From a virus: a stretch of 64,000 nucleotides of DNA. The notes below the pieces were generated by a model. The model was not told the DNA's origin. It worked only from the letters and a program-made list of their open reading frames with translations, and searched no databases. Shown one piece after another: positions 17,699-25,970 of this stretch (position 1 is the first letter of the stretch; each line of letters opens with the position of its first letter). Made by a program: the position numbers and the translations under genes. The stretch covers positions 59,212 through 123,211 of the IMG/VR virus record IMGVR_UViG_3300042554_001855; one strand, given 5' to 3'.

Positions 17699-19756
17699 TT
17701 AGGATTGGGTGAATAAAATGCCAGACATCTGGACACCAGAAATTGAACTCTGCTGATTAGTTGCAAAAGGGTTTCGAAGGACTTTCTTAGGAGCACCTCT
17801 CAAACTACCATTACCACGAACATTATAAGAATCATTAGTACTAGATGCAGAATCAAAAGTAGCATTATAAGTCTGTGACCAATATCCCGTAGAATTTGGG
17901 TCTGGATATGGATCTGACAAATTGATTTCTACACTTCCATGTCTATCTAACCACTCATGTACATCTGCTTGCGTTGCTTTTCGATTTGATTCAAGATACA
18001 AAGCAATTGCTGAACAAGTATTTGGTCCTGCAGAGCTGGTGCCATTAAACCAAGTATCATAAAAAGTTATATTATCCTGTCTCGCAAAATCTTCATATGT
18101 GGATGTATATCCTGCAGCCATGGTCATTTCTGCAGGTGCCCAAACATTAATCATTGGACCAGAGTTAGAATAACAAACTCTCCTGATTGCATATGGAGTA
18201 GATCCTTGCTTTGAATCTGCTGGCTCTACAGAACAATCTAAAGCACCCACTCGTATAGTTCCTTTTTTCCTCTCATGAATGCCAGTGAATCCTCTACTAA
18301 CCCCCCCACAACGATTAACATAATTCGTTGTGGAACTATACCAATTATTAAAATCTACATCAGTTTCATCAGAAAACTTTTGATTTTGATTTCCTGCAGA
18401 TGTTACAACGATACATCCAGCAGCAATGGCATTTTCTGCTGAAGCACTTGTTGTTGCAGAATGTGGAGTATATTCACCGCTGCCAGAATAAGCAGATAAA
18501 GCGGTTCCCCCACCAGTATTATAAGTAAAAGATTTTGTATTTCTGCAAGCACCAGCATTTGCCTGAACAGTGAAACTACTTCCATTGCCAGTATAACTTA
18601 ATGTTGCACCTCGATATCCATGACTATATGGAGTACCATTTGTATTACCAGTTGTTGAAGTCTGACCCCAACTATTATTAATAATCGTAGGATCTGGATT
18701 TCCATTCTGAGCAATTCTTTTTGCCTGGTGCCAAATAGTACAAATATCCAGTGCTGATGACCCAGCAATATATCCACCTACTCCACTAAGAGAAATTCTA
18801 ATATTCCATAAGTTGCACTCAAATGCTAATCCAAAAGATTTACCACCGATTTGAGAAGCACAAGCAGTCCCATGACCATCAACCAATTGATTACTACTCG
18901 CATTAGAAGTTTTAGTTGCTACATGAGGAACAGTATATAAAGCAGTTACCGAAACTGTTCCTAAACTTTGAAACGCAGCAGAGCGACTAGCTGCAGTGCT
19001 CCACCATGCAGCAGCTGCAGTTGTCACAATACCAACTCCAAGATTCACGCCATCCACAATCTTAGTATAAGTTAAACCCCTACTTGTAAAGTAATCAGGA
19101 TCAACTTTATATGGACCATCAAGAATTACATCTTTAACTCTATAAGTTCCATCTGGACTTTGAAATTCTGGATGCAAATGAGCAACTCCAGAATCAATAA
19201 TGACTGCATCAACTCCTCTACCCGTCAAAGAATATTCAACATCACTCTCAGCATACGTTGTGCTAGTAACACCAACTCCTTTAAATGGCAAACTCGTGGG
19301 ATTAGTAACAAATAAGTGAGACCAATTAGAACGAGTCTCATTTAGAAAATAAGTTGTCTCAGTATCAAAAGCAGCGACTAATTCAGGTTTATTAAATGCA
19401 ATTGGTTTTTTATATCTTAGAGTATCGGTCGATTGTGGTTGCGGATACTTTTCTGGATTCAATTCCACACTTTCAATTTTAGGATGAGACTTGAGAACTT
19501 CTGCCTCTTCCTGACTCATCAAATAAATCGAAGTTCTAAGAGAATGTTCTTGAGTGTTTATGCAGGGTATTGCCCTATTTGGAATTCCATCAATCTCATT
19601 TTCATTGATGATGTAACCATGAATCTCTTCCCAATCTCCAGCATCCTCAACAACAACAATATATTCATCAATAGGGTCTGGAGAATACTCTATGACAGGA
19701 GTTTCTGGAGATAGAACAATCTCAACATCTTCTGATATGGGAAGTAATCGTGTCAT
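17699..19756 (-). CDS. Structural protein with subtilisin-like (S8) protease domain, 685 aa
   Basis: The subtilase triad is visible in order: Asp188 in VDAVIIDSGVAHLHPEF, His295 in VDGHGTACASQIGG, and Ser574 in FNGTSSAGPNTCSAIALY, with the oxyanion Asn region IINNSWGQ and the ITSAGNQN-type strand (VVTSAGNQNQ) between. The N-terminal 150 residues include an IYLMSQEEAEVLKSHPKIESV stretch like an inhibitor/prodomain. No signal peptide. It lies between two fibre-type genes (gap of 1 bp upstream), so it is probably carried on the particle, maturing a virion protein or cutting host surface proteins. Catalytic residues look intact. Confidence 0.85.
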   Translation of the reverse strand: MTRLLPISEDVEIVLSPETPVIEYSPDPIDEYIVVVEDAGDWEEIHGYIINENEIDGIPNRAIPCINTQEHSLRTSIYLMSQEEAEVLKSHPKIESVELNPEKYPQPQSTDTLRYKKPIAFNKPELVAAFDTETTYFLNETRSNWSHLFVTNPTSLPFKGVGVTSTTYAESDVEYSLTGRGVDAVIIDSGVAHLHPEFQSPDGTYRVKDVILDGPYKVDPDYFTSRGLTYTKIVDGVNLGVGIVTTAAAAWWSTAASRSAAFQSLGTVSVTALYTVPHVATKTSNASSNQLVDGHGTACASQIGGKSFGLAFECNLWNIRISLSGVGGYIAGSSALDICTIWHQAKRIAQNGNPDPTIINNSWGQTSTTGNTNGTPYSHGYRGATLSYTGNGSSFTVQANAGACRNTKSFTYNTGGGTALSAYSGSGEYTPHSATTSASAENAIAAGCIVVTSAGNQNQKFSDETDVDFNNWYSSTTNYVNRCGGVSRGFTGIHERKKGTIRVGALDCSVEPADSKQGSTPYAIRRVCYSNSGPMINVWAPAEMTMAAGYTSTYEDFARQDNITFYDTWFNGTSSAGPNTCSAIALYLESNRKATQADVHEWLDRHGSVEINLSDPYPDPNSTGYWSQTYNATFDSASSTNDSYNVRGNGSLRGAPKKVLRNPFATNQQSSISGVQMSGILFTQS

Positions 19757-19757
19757 A

Positions 19758-22595
19758 TTAGAGTAGTGTAGTTCTTACAAATCTATAGGTTGTTAATCCT
19801 GTAACACCTGCCTCTGGAGTTGCTTGTAATTTACACACTCCAGCAGAGACTGTAGCTCCAACAGAAACAACAATCGATGGGTCATACATGATTGCATATT
19901 CTTGTGAATATGCGGTGGTTCCGTTTTGCATGACAAGAACTTTCTGAGATTGAATATAAGTTCCATATCCAACATGGAGTGTATATTCTGCTGTCTTAAA
20001 GTCAGTTGTTGCGATTGTAAAGCTATCAATATCAGTTGCAACTCCAACAGTAGAATTGAAGGTTCCAAATCCTGTTGATACTCCGTATCTCTCAACTTGT
20101 AGTTTTGATACTGGATTTGTTGTAGCAATGCCAACATTGGAAAGTGTATGAATGCCAACGCCAGTTGCTACCCAGTAAGATTCTCCACCCCCACCACCAG
20201 CTCCTGCAGGTCCTTGAACACCCTGAATTCCTTGGGCGGCGGCAGAACCTGCTATACCCTGTGTTCCCTGGGATCCAGTAATACCTTGAATTCCTTGTGT
20301 TGCTGTTCCAGTAGTTCCCTGAACACCTTGAGTTCCTTGAGTTCCTGCTCCAGTAATACCTTGGATACCTTGAGTTCCCTGAGTTCCTTGAATACCTTGA
20401 ATACCTTGAATACCTTGAGAACCTTGTGTCCCTGCACCAGCGATGCCCTGAATACCCTGAGTTCCTTGAGTTCCTGTTCCAGAAATACCCTGGATTCCCT
20501 GAGTTCCTTGAACACCCTGAATACCTTGAGTTCCTGCTCCAGTAATACCTTGGATTCCTTGAATACCTTGGATACCTTGAGTTCCCTGTGAAGCTTGTGT
20601 TCCTTGGACACCCTGAACACCTTGGGTTCCCTGAATACCTTGAGAAGCAAAGGCACCATCATTTCCCTGAATACCCTGAGCACCAGGTCCTCCAGTTGCC
20701 CCACCAGTTCCCTGAGAACCTTGAATCCCTTGACTTCCAGTTCCAGTTGTACCCTGAGTTCCATTAGAACCCTGAGTACCTTGAATACCTTGAACCGTCG
20801 CATCAGAACCCTGAACACCTTGAGTCCCTTGAACACCTTGCCCACCAACAACACCTTGAATACCTTGATATCCTTGGGCAGCTGCTTCACCTGATATTCC
20901 CTGATTTCCCTGAGTTCCATTAGACCCAGCGACACCTTGAATACCTTGATATCCCTGGAAAGTTGCAGATCCATCATTTCCCTGGACACCTTGACCACCT
21001 TGAAGACCCTGGTTACCCTGAACACCTTGAGAACCAGTTGCACCATTGGCACCTTGGATTCCCCCAGAACCTTGAGTTCCACCCTCACCCTGAACACCCT
21101 GAGTTCCTTGAGTTCCTGCCCCTATAGTGCCCTGAATACCCTGAACACCTTGACGACCTTGTGTTCCTTGAGTTCCACCGTATCCCTGAACACCCTGAAT
21201 ACCCTGGCGTCCTTGTGACCCCTGAGTACCTTGAGTTCCTCCAGAACCTTGAGTTCCTGCTGTACCTTGAGCTCCAGACCCAGTAACACCTTGAATACCT
21301 TGAGTTCCTTGAGTACCGCTATCCCCCTTATCACCAGTTCTAGCAAAAGTAATAATTACATCTTCATCGTTAGAAAATGAAGAAGCACTTGCGGTGCTTA
21401 TACCACAAGGAATTTTAAAATATCCTGTTCCTTCTACACTTGACCCAGTAATAACAAATAAAGCAAAATCAGAAGCGTTTGATTTATTTGTTATTCTAAA
21501 ATGACCCTTTATTGATGAAGTAGAATCATCAATCGTTCTTAGATAATCCTGAATATCAGTAGCATTATCATCCTGGTCATCAATATAAAGTTCGGTTGCT
21601 ATACCGACAGAAGCATTGTTTAACTTTAATCTACCAGATCCAGGGTCTGTATCTGAAGTATTAGAGTCAAAAGTAAAGTCAAATGTTACGCCACCAAAAT
21701 TACCAGTAGTTCCCTGAATACCCTGAACACCTTGAGTTCCTTGAATTCCTTGAACTGTTGATGCACTACCTTGGATACCCTGAACACCTTGAGATCCATT
21801 TGTTCCACCTACACCTTGGATACCCTGAACACCTTGAGTTCCATTTGTTCCATTTGCGCCATCTACACCTTGGATACCTTGAATACCTTGAGTCCCTGGA
21901 CCACCGCCACCTACTACTGTCTCAAATACAAATTTTCCTAAAGTATGATCATACTTTAAATACTTACCATCATAAGCAGAAGCATTTGTTGCAATACCAA
22001 CAACGTCATCAAGATACTTTAGTTTAGTTTCACCACCGCCACCAACTGTAGCAATTTGCTCCTGAATACGATTGATGAATAAATTATAGTGCTTATTCAG
22101 GTCTTCAATCGTTACAAAATTTTGATCTAATGGTGTCAGTGGATCTGTAGTAACTGTTTCTGGTGGTTGATTTAACAAACCCTCTTGAAGGTCATTATAA
22201 ATTCTTAAGACCTTATCTACTTTCTTTTCAATACTTGGAATATTAAAAAGAAAATTTTCAGATATCTCATCAAAAATTTGCTTTCTCAATAAAGAAAGTT
22301 CTTCTTCTACAGAATTAATATGCCCCTTTACCTTCTTAATTGAATTATTATTTACCTTTGATTCTCTTACAACAGAAATTTCTTCCGTTAGAATATCATT
22401 TTTTGCAGGAACAGCATCCTCTCTCCAACTATATTTTACAACTTCATTCTCCTTATTTTTTTGCTCATACAAAAAATTCTTGTCACTGTCATTAACGGCA
22501 ACATCGGTCTTTTTTAATTCAGATTCCAACATCTTAAGTTTTTCATCCAAGTTGGAACCCTTGGAATGTCTTATACTCTTCTTAAAAATACCCAT
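19758..22595 (-). CDS. Collagen-repeat fibre protein with coiled-coil N-terminus, 945 aa
   Basis: Residues 1-150 are charged and heptad-like (LDEKLKMLESELKKTD, KKVDKVLRIYNDLQEG), a probable trimeric coiled coil or attachment region. Short G-x-Q collagen runs follow at about 232-298, then a globular domain (about 300-420), then a long G-x-Q block (about 429-797) ending GPAGAGGGGG, and finally a compact beta domain of about 130 residues that would trimerise or bind a receptor. It heads the second structural block. A box AATAAATA (22621-22635 area, minus strand) upstream resembles a late promoter. Fibre function inferred. Confidence 0.85.
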   Translation of the reverse strand: MGIFKKSIRHSKGSNLDEKLKMLESELKKTDVAVNDSDKNFLYEQKNKENEVVKYSWREDAVPAKNDILTEEISVVRESKVNNNSIKKVKGHINSVEEELSLLRKQIFDEISENFLFNIPSIEKKVDKVLRIYNDLQEGLLNQPPETVTTDPLTPLDQNFVTIEDLNKHYNLFINRIQEQIATVGGGGETKLKYLDDVVGIATNASAYDGKYLKYDHTLGKFVFETVVGGGGPGTQGIQGIQGVDGANGTNGTQGVQGIQGVGGTNGSQGVQGIQGSASTVQGIQGTQGVQGIQGTTGNFGGVTFDFTFDSNTSDTDPGSGRLKLNNASVGIATELYIDDQDDNATDIQDYLRTIDDSTSSIKGHFRITNKSNASDFALFVITGSSVEGTGYFKIPCGISTASASSFSNDEDVIITFARTGDKGDSGTQGTQGIQGVTGSGAQGTAGTQGSGGTQGTQGSQGRQGIQGVQGYGGTQGTQGRQGVQGIQGTIGAGTQGTQGVQGEGGTQGSGGIQGANGATGSQGVQGNQGLQGGQGVQGNDGSATFQGYQGIQGVAGSNGTQGNQGISGEAAAQGYQGIQGVVGGQGVQGTQGVQGSDATVQGIQGTQGSNGTQGTTGTGSQGIQGSQGTGGATGGPGAQGIQGNDGAFASQGIQGTQGVQGVQGTQASQGTQGIQGIQGIQGITGAGTQGIQGVQGTQGIQGISGTGTQGTQGIQGIAGAGTQGSQGIQGIQGIQGTQGTQGIQGITGAGTQGTQGVQGTTGTATQGIQGITGSQGTQGIAGSAAAQGIQGVQGPAGAGGGGGESYWVATGVGIHTLSNVGIATTNPVSKLQVERYGVSTGFGTFNSTVGVATDIDSFTIATTDFKTAEYTLHVGYGTYIQSQKVLVMQNGTTAYSQEYAIMYDPSIVVSVGATVSAGVCKLQATPEAGVTGLTTYRFVRTTLL
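20205..21310. repeat. Collagen-type G-x-Q repeats in the 945-aa fibre gene
   Basis: About 370 residues of Gly-x-Gln/Gly-x-x triplets coded on the minus strand, with recurring GAGTQG, GTQGIQG and GNDG units every 20-30 residues. A shorter block lies at 21700-21900. Confidence 0.85.
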
Positions 22596-22630
22596 TAATA
22601 TAAAGGTTTTCTTTTTAATAATAGTATTTA

Positions 22631-22795
22631 TTATACCCTGTATTCCTCTATTTTATCAAGAACTTTGTTGAGATAATGATGGGCTAACCACTTAGGATCA
22701 TATCCAGACTTATTCATCCACTCTTTATCCAAGTCTGCCTTTAATTTAATAACCTCACACTTGATAATATCTTTGGTCAGGTGTCCGCGTGGCAT
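22631..22795 (-). CDS. Small phage hypothetical protein, 54 aa
   Basis: ATG at 22795 opens 54 codons: a basic start (MPRGHLTKDIIKCEVIKLKA) and an amphipathic remainder (SGYDPKWLAHHYLNKVLDKI). No membrane span. It is read after the peroxiredoxin terminator and before the collagen-repeat gene. Similar short soluble proteins are widespread in T4-like cyanophages; function unknown. Confidence 0.65.
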   Translation of the reverse strand: MPRGHLTKDIIKCEVIKLKADLDKEWMNKSGYDPKWLAHHYLNKVLDKIEEYRV

Positions 22796-22802
22796 AATAC
22801 TA

Positions 22803-22834
22803 AAAAACTCTGCTGCTTATTTAGCAACAGAGTT
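22803..22834 (-). terminator. Terminator after peroxiredoxin gene
   Basis: Minus strand AACTCTGTTGCT-AAATA(A)-AGCAGCAGAGTT with six Ts, about 20 bp past the peroxiredoxin stop. A long, nearly perfect 11-12 bp stem. Confidence 0.85.
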
Positions 22835-22854
22835 AAATATTATGAAGTCTTATA

Positions 22855-23382
22855 TCAAACAGTAGTGCCAACCTTCACATTTGCTGACACATACTCTAGA
22901 ACATTTTCTGGAGTAGTCTGCTCATAAGGGTCGGTGTCGGCGTTGTCCCGTTGCCCCACTTCCACGAATAGTTTCTCGATGACTCCGTTATCCACGACCG
23001 CAGCATAACGCCAAGAGCGATCACCGAAACCAAGGTTAGACTTGCTGACAAGCATTCCCATAGAACGTGTGAAGTAAGCATTGCCGTCTGGGATGAGTTT
23101 GACATTAGCAATATTCTGGTCCTTAGCCCAGGCATTCATTACAAACCCATCATTAACAGAGATGCAATAAATGTCATCAATGCCAAGTCCAATAAAATCT
23201 TCGTACTTCTCTTCAAATCCAGGCAGCTGATAAGCAGAGCAAGTAGGAGTGAATGCACCAGGCAGACTGAAAATAACCACACGCTTACCATCAAAAAGTT
23301 CCGAAGTTGTACGATTTACAAACTCACCAGACTCACGAAAGGTGAATTGAACTTGAGGAACTTGATATCCTTCGCTACGCAT
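22855..23382 (-). CDS. Peroxiredoxin (Prx5 type)
   Basis: The motif SLPGAFTPTCSAYQLPGF with its peroxidatic Cys (about residue 49) is diagnostic for Prx5-type thiol peroxidases, and the arginine expected later is in FGDRSWRYAAVV. 175 residues, a normal length. GGAGG stands six bases before ATG 23382, which I prefer over upstream in-frame ATGs. It detoxifies hydrogen or alkyl peroxides with a thiol reductant in the cytoplasm. It follows hli and ferredoxin genes and ends at a terminator, forming a light/oxidative-stress unit. Cyanophage copies would protect photosynthesis during infection. Confidence 0.88.
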   Translation of the reverse strand: MRSEGYQVPQVQFTFRESGEFVNRTTSELFDGKRVVIFSLPGAFTPTCSAYQLPGFEEKYEDFIGLGIDDIYCISVNDGFVMNAWAKDQNIANVKLIPDGNAYFTRSMGMLVSKSNLGFGDRSWRYAAVVDNGVIEKLFVEVGQRDNADTDPYEQTTPENVLEYVSANVKVGTTV

Positions 23383-23393
23383 TTTAACCTCCA

Positions 23394-23513
23394 TCACCAA
23401 ACACCAGGAATTACTTGACCAGTGAAAGCATAAGAGGCAACAGCTGCAACGAAACCAAGCATTGCCAGACGAGAATTGAGGATTTCTGCCTCAGGGGTAA
23501 AACCGAATTTCAT
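23394..23513 (-). CDS. hli: High-light-inducible protein, short form, 39 aa
   Basis: The single chlorophyll-binding helix is evident: EAEILNSRLAMLGFVAAVAS with the Glu and Asn/Arg ligands, then FTGQVIPGVW as the usual C-terminus of phage Hli proteins. Preceded by the 91-aa gene with a 4 bp overlap at ATGA and followed by the peroxiredoxin ribosome-binding site. Hli proteins bind chlorophyll in the thylakoid and dissipate excess energy or stabilise photosystem II assembly. Start chosen for the tight coupling and complete N-terminus. Confidence 0.9.
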   Translation of the reverse strand: MKFGFTPEAEILNSRLAMLGFVAAVASYAFTGQVIPGVW

Positions 23514-23785
23514 TTTTTTTCTCCTTGATAGGGGTGTTGTTGTTTAAGTTCTGGATTGGGTTGGGAGAAGACCATAGGACTTCTGGTTTTATTCTTGATA
23601 ACAATAAAAGCGTCGTTCTGATAGGTTACGGTTCCAAATGGCTTCGCCCACTTTGCATTTGCGTCTGGGTGAGTCGCAGTTCCAGTTACTGCTACTCCAC
23701 CAATCTCAACAGAGAGTTCATCATTCATATCCCACCCAAGTTCTTGAAGGGCAAGTGCAAACTGCCCAAGCATTCCAGCGGTCAC
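23510..23785 (-). CDS. Hypothetical protein in light-stress unit, 91 aa
   Basis: A soluble 91-residue protein with no recognised family. The GTG start overlaps the ferredoxin stop (GTGA) and GAGG lies seven bases ahead, so GTG is preferred to the ATG four codons later. Sequence features: amphipathic [19 protein letters not shown], then a beta-rich middle ([32 protein letters not shown]). Placement between ferredoxin and hli suggests a photosynthesis-linked role, but nothing in the sequence shows one. Confidence 0.65.
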   Translation of the reverse strand: MTAGMLGQFALALQELGWDMNDELSVEIGGVAVTGTATHPDANAKWAKPFGTVTYQNDAFIVIKNKTRSPMVFSQPNPELKQQHPYQGEKK

Positions 23786-24072
23786 AGGTTTTCCTCTTGC
23801 TCAGTGAGAATCACACAATCGCTAGTAGGATAGGCAACACATGTGAGTACCCAACCGTCAGCAATTTGGTCATCATCCAGGAAAGACTGTTCTTCATTAT
23901 CGACGGTGCCACTAATCAGTTTTCCAGCACAGGCAGAGCAAGCACCTGCCTTACAGGAGGAAGGAAGATCGACACCTGCGTCTTCTGCTGCTTCAAGAAT
24001 GTACTGATCACCTTCACACTGGATGGTGGTCTCAGTGCCATCGGGAGAGCGGAGAGTAACATTATAAGCCAT
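23782..24072 (-). CDS. petF: Plant-type [2Fe-2S] ferredoxin
   Basis: 96 residues with the canonical four cysteines: three in [15 protein letters not shown] (residues about 39-47) and one in [12 protein letters not shown] (about 77). The start [15 protein letters not shown] and the tail are typical of photosynthetic ferredoxin, which carries electrons from photosystem I to ferredoxin-NADP reductase or other acceptors in the cytoplasm. Phage ferredoxins can supply reductant for bilin or nucleotide synthesis. It is flanked by a 28-codon membrane peptide and the 91-aa gene, all leftward and overlapping. Confidence 0.95.
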   Translation of the reverse strand: MAYNVTLRSPDGTETTIQCEGDQYILEAAEDAGVDLPSSCKAGACSACAGKLISGTVDNEEQSFLDDDQIADGWVLTCVAYPTSDCVILTEQEENL

Positions 24073-24075
24073 AGT

Positions 24076-24162
24076 TTAATAAGTTTCTGATAGTTGATTT
24101 ACGGAGTGTGCCAGTAATACGAGAAAGGCAACACTAGTAATTGTAAAGATAATTGAAGTCAT
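24076..24162 (-). CDS. Possible single-span membrane peptide, 28 aa
   Basis: An ATG-to-TAA frame of 28 codons fits exactly between an hli gene and ferredoxin. It encodes one hydrophobic helix (IIFTITSVAFLVLLAHSV) with a polar tail. Size and position recall tiny subunits of photosynthetic complexes, but I cannot match it to a named one, and no clear Shine-Dalgarno is visible. Confidence 0.4.
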   Translation of the reverse strand: MTSIIFTITSVAFLVLLAHSVNQLSETY

Positions 24163-24175
24163 TGTCAATCAATTG

Positions 24176-24370
24176 TCAGAAGATTCCGAAGAAGAACTTG
24201 TCAGTGAGAGCATAAGAAATAAACCCAGCAATAATGCCGACCATTGCCCAACGCCCATTAGTTTTCTCCTTTACTTGATTGGGCGTATCCATCCCATAAT
24301 TTTCATAGTACATTACGGGCTCTTTAGCAAACATATTTTGCTGCCCATACTCATTCGTTGTTACAGTCAT
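24176..24370 (-). CDS. hli: High-light-inducible protein, 64 aa
   Basis: The chlorophyll-binding motif KEKTNGRWAMVGIIAGFISY (about residues 34-53), with Asn/Arg and Glu ligands, is clear, followed by ALTDKFFFGIF. The N-terminus is a longer polar arm than in the 39-aa copy. First gene of the light-stress unit, transcribed from a near-consensus sigma70 promoter 29-57 bp upstream. Function as for other Hli proteins: photoprotection in the thylakoid. Two different hli genes in one unit point to separate acquisition or early divergence. Confidence 0.92.
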   Translation of the reverse strand: MTVTTNEYGQQNMFAKEPVMYYENYGMDTPNQVKEKTNGRWAMVGIIAGFISYALTDKFFFGIF

Positions 24371-24398
24371 CGTTACATTCGTTAAGAATTGTTACACA

Positions 24399-24427
24399 AT
24401 TATATAGCAAAAATAAAGGGGCGTCAA
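24399..24427 (-). promoter_or_regulatory. Promoter of light-stress unit, TTGACG-17-TATAAT
   Basis: Minus strand TTGACG (24422-24427) and TATAAT (24399-24404), exactly 17 bp apart, 28 bp ahead of the hli ATG. The -35 box is the loop of the glycan-operon terminator. Confidence 0.75.
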
Positions 24428-24436
24428 GCCCCCTTT
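24415..24436 (-). terminator. Terminator of the glycan operon, loop contains TTGAC
   Basis: Minus strand AAAGGGG-GCTTGACG-CCCCTTT followed by ATTTTT. It lies about 37 bp past the last glycosyltransferase stop and overlaps the promoter of the hli unit. Confidence 0.82.
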
Positions 24437-24472
24437 GTTACGGTTTCCCGATTTATTAAGTATAAATGCTTA

Positions 24473-25264
24473 CTATTTGCCTTCCCAACCAGGTGGAAGA
24501 GTTCCATAGTAAGGATTCAATTCGAAAAATTGATTCCAATCATCAATCTTATTGGATTCGTTTTTCCAAAAATCCCACAGACCATCATAACTTGATTTAT
24601 GAAATACATCTACATGTTCTGTATGGATTGTTGATCCAAGTTCAATCTTATAAAGAAATAAAGGGATTGCATAAGTATTGCCAGAGTTATAAATCAAGTC
24701 ATCTGCAACTGCCCTTGGCTTAACTCCATTATCCAGTTTATATTTGTCACCTCTAACATGCAGTTCAATTAACTTTTGTGCGTGACGACGAGTAATCAAA
24801 TAACATGCCGTAGAAAAATCATTTACAAAACGACGATGAATTGGAATATTAATTTGTGCTGGATTAATAATCGCAAGTTGAACCACATCATAAGCATACG
24901 GAATTTTGGAAAAGAAATCTTTCCAAGTAAATGGCCAATATGAAACTGTGGAAATATCACAATCATCCTCCATGATTAAAGCACATGGAGCATCAGAGGT
25001 CTCAACAAAATGCTTAAGAACTTTCAGGTGAGAAGTTACACATCCAACCTCTCCCGAATTCATCATGTCAGGATATCGACCTTTTAGAATTGAACCTAGA
25101 TCATCTTCTCTACCATCATAAGCAGAGATTCTCTCAAAGTTTTCAATTTCCCAGTACTTAAACTGACCTTCCATATATTGTGCCCTTTCTGGTTGCCCAT
25201 CAAGATTGATATAATAGATGGGAGGAAGACCTTTAAGTTTATACGCTGCTTTATTCTTGTCCAT
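24473..25264 (-). CDS. Glycosyltransferase family 25-like, 263 aa
   Basis: GT25 (LPS-type galactosyltransferase) signatures: YYINLDGQPERAQYMEGQF at residue 17, GEVGCVTSHLKVLKHF around 72, and the metal-binding IMEDDCDIS near 97. It transfers a sugar from a nucleotide donor to a growing glycan in the cytoplasm. Last gene of the 19-gene operon; overlaps its predecessor by 14 bp and is followed by the operon terminator. The donor and acceptor cannot be told. A shorter GT25 copy lies at 29.5 kb. Confidence 0.82.
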   Translation of the reverse strand: MDKNKAAYKLKGLPPIYYINLDGQPERAQYMEGQFKYWEIENFERISAYDGREDDLGSILKGRYPDMMNSGEVGCVTSHLKVLKHFVETSDAPCALIMEDDCDISTVSYWPFTWKDFFSKIPYAYDVVQLAIINPAQINIPIHRRFVNDFSTACYLITRRHAQKLIELHVRGDKYKLDNGVKPRAVADDLIYNSGNTYAIPLFLYKIELGSTIHTEHVDVFHKSSYDGLWDFWKNESNKIDDWNQFFELNPYYGTLPPGWEGK

Positions 25265-25970
25265 GGTTCAATATGTTGTTTAAAATTTCGACCTTTTGAT
25301 TGAATACATTTACCTTACCATCCCATAAAGTTCCACCTCTAAAGTGAAGAAACTTCCCATTCATAAAAGTTTCCATATTAATAAGAGTTTGACCACGATA
25401 ATCACCCTCAAATACACAGTCTATAGATTCTGGGGTAATATTATTTTCGTTTAAAAAGTTATAAGATTCTCCACCAGTATCACACAGTTGCCCACCAAAC
25501 GATCCTGGAAAAAATCTTGGTCTCCCAGACATCTCTTTTAATTTAGGCATATTTAAAAGAGTAAATCCTGGCCAAAGATAATTAACATCTTCTCGACTTT
25601 GCATATATGAAGATATAACTTTATCTTCCATATAATTGACCATATCAAACTTTTCCATCAAAAAGCAATCACTATCCACAAGGAAAACAACATCATCCAT
25701 ACAAGACCTATAGATGATATTATCAAGTGCATATTGAATTGCATTTGCGTGAGATGCCGAAGGTCCAGCAACATCTGAATTCATATTCTTGATGTATGTT
25801 GCATCATACATCTCACAAATTCTCATGAACTCATTGCTAATATCTGGATCCTTTGAATCATCTATTGCAAAAAGACGATAATCACACGTCAGATTTTCTT
25901 GGAACTGAATGCATTGCAATTCCAAGAACTGAGGAAAATTAACAACTGGAGAAAAAATACTTAGTTTCAT
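25251..25970 (-). CDS. GT-A type glycosyltransferase-like protein, 239 aa
   Basis: N-terminal strand MKLSIFSPVVNFPQFLELQ and the region VVFLVDSDCFLMEKFD (about residues 94-109), with a DxD-type metal site, indicate a GT-A fold. The C-terminal FLHFRGGTLWDGK is of the kind that closes the acceptor site. No membrane span. Overlaps the upstream methyltransferase by 4 bp (ATGA). Family number not assigned; activity inferred from fold and neighbours. Confidence 0.65.
   Translation of the reverse strand: MKLSIFSPVVNFPQFLELQCIQFQENLTCDYRLFAIDDSKDPDISNEFMRICEMYDATYIKNMNSDVAGPSASHANAIQYALDNIIYRSCMDDVVFLVDSDCFLMEKFDMVNYMEDKVISSYMQSREDVNYLWPGFTLLNMPKLKEMSGRPRFFPGSFGGQLCDTGGESYNFLNENNITPESIDCVFEGDYRGQTLINMETFMNGKFLHFRGGTLWDGKVNVFNQKVEILNNILNHGQE

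Noticed and set aside
20148-21346. Similar repetitive frames in the 945-aa gene
   Set aside because: Shadows of the collagen repeat in other frames; no start signals.
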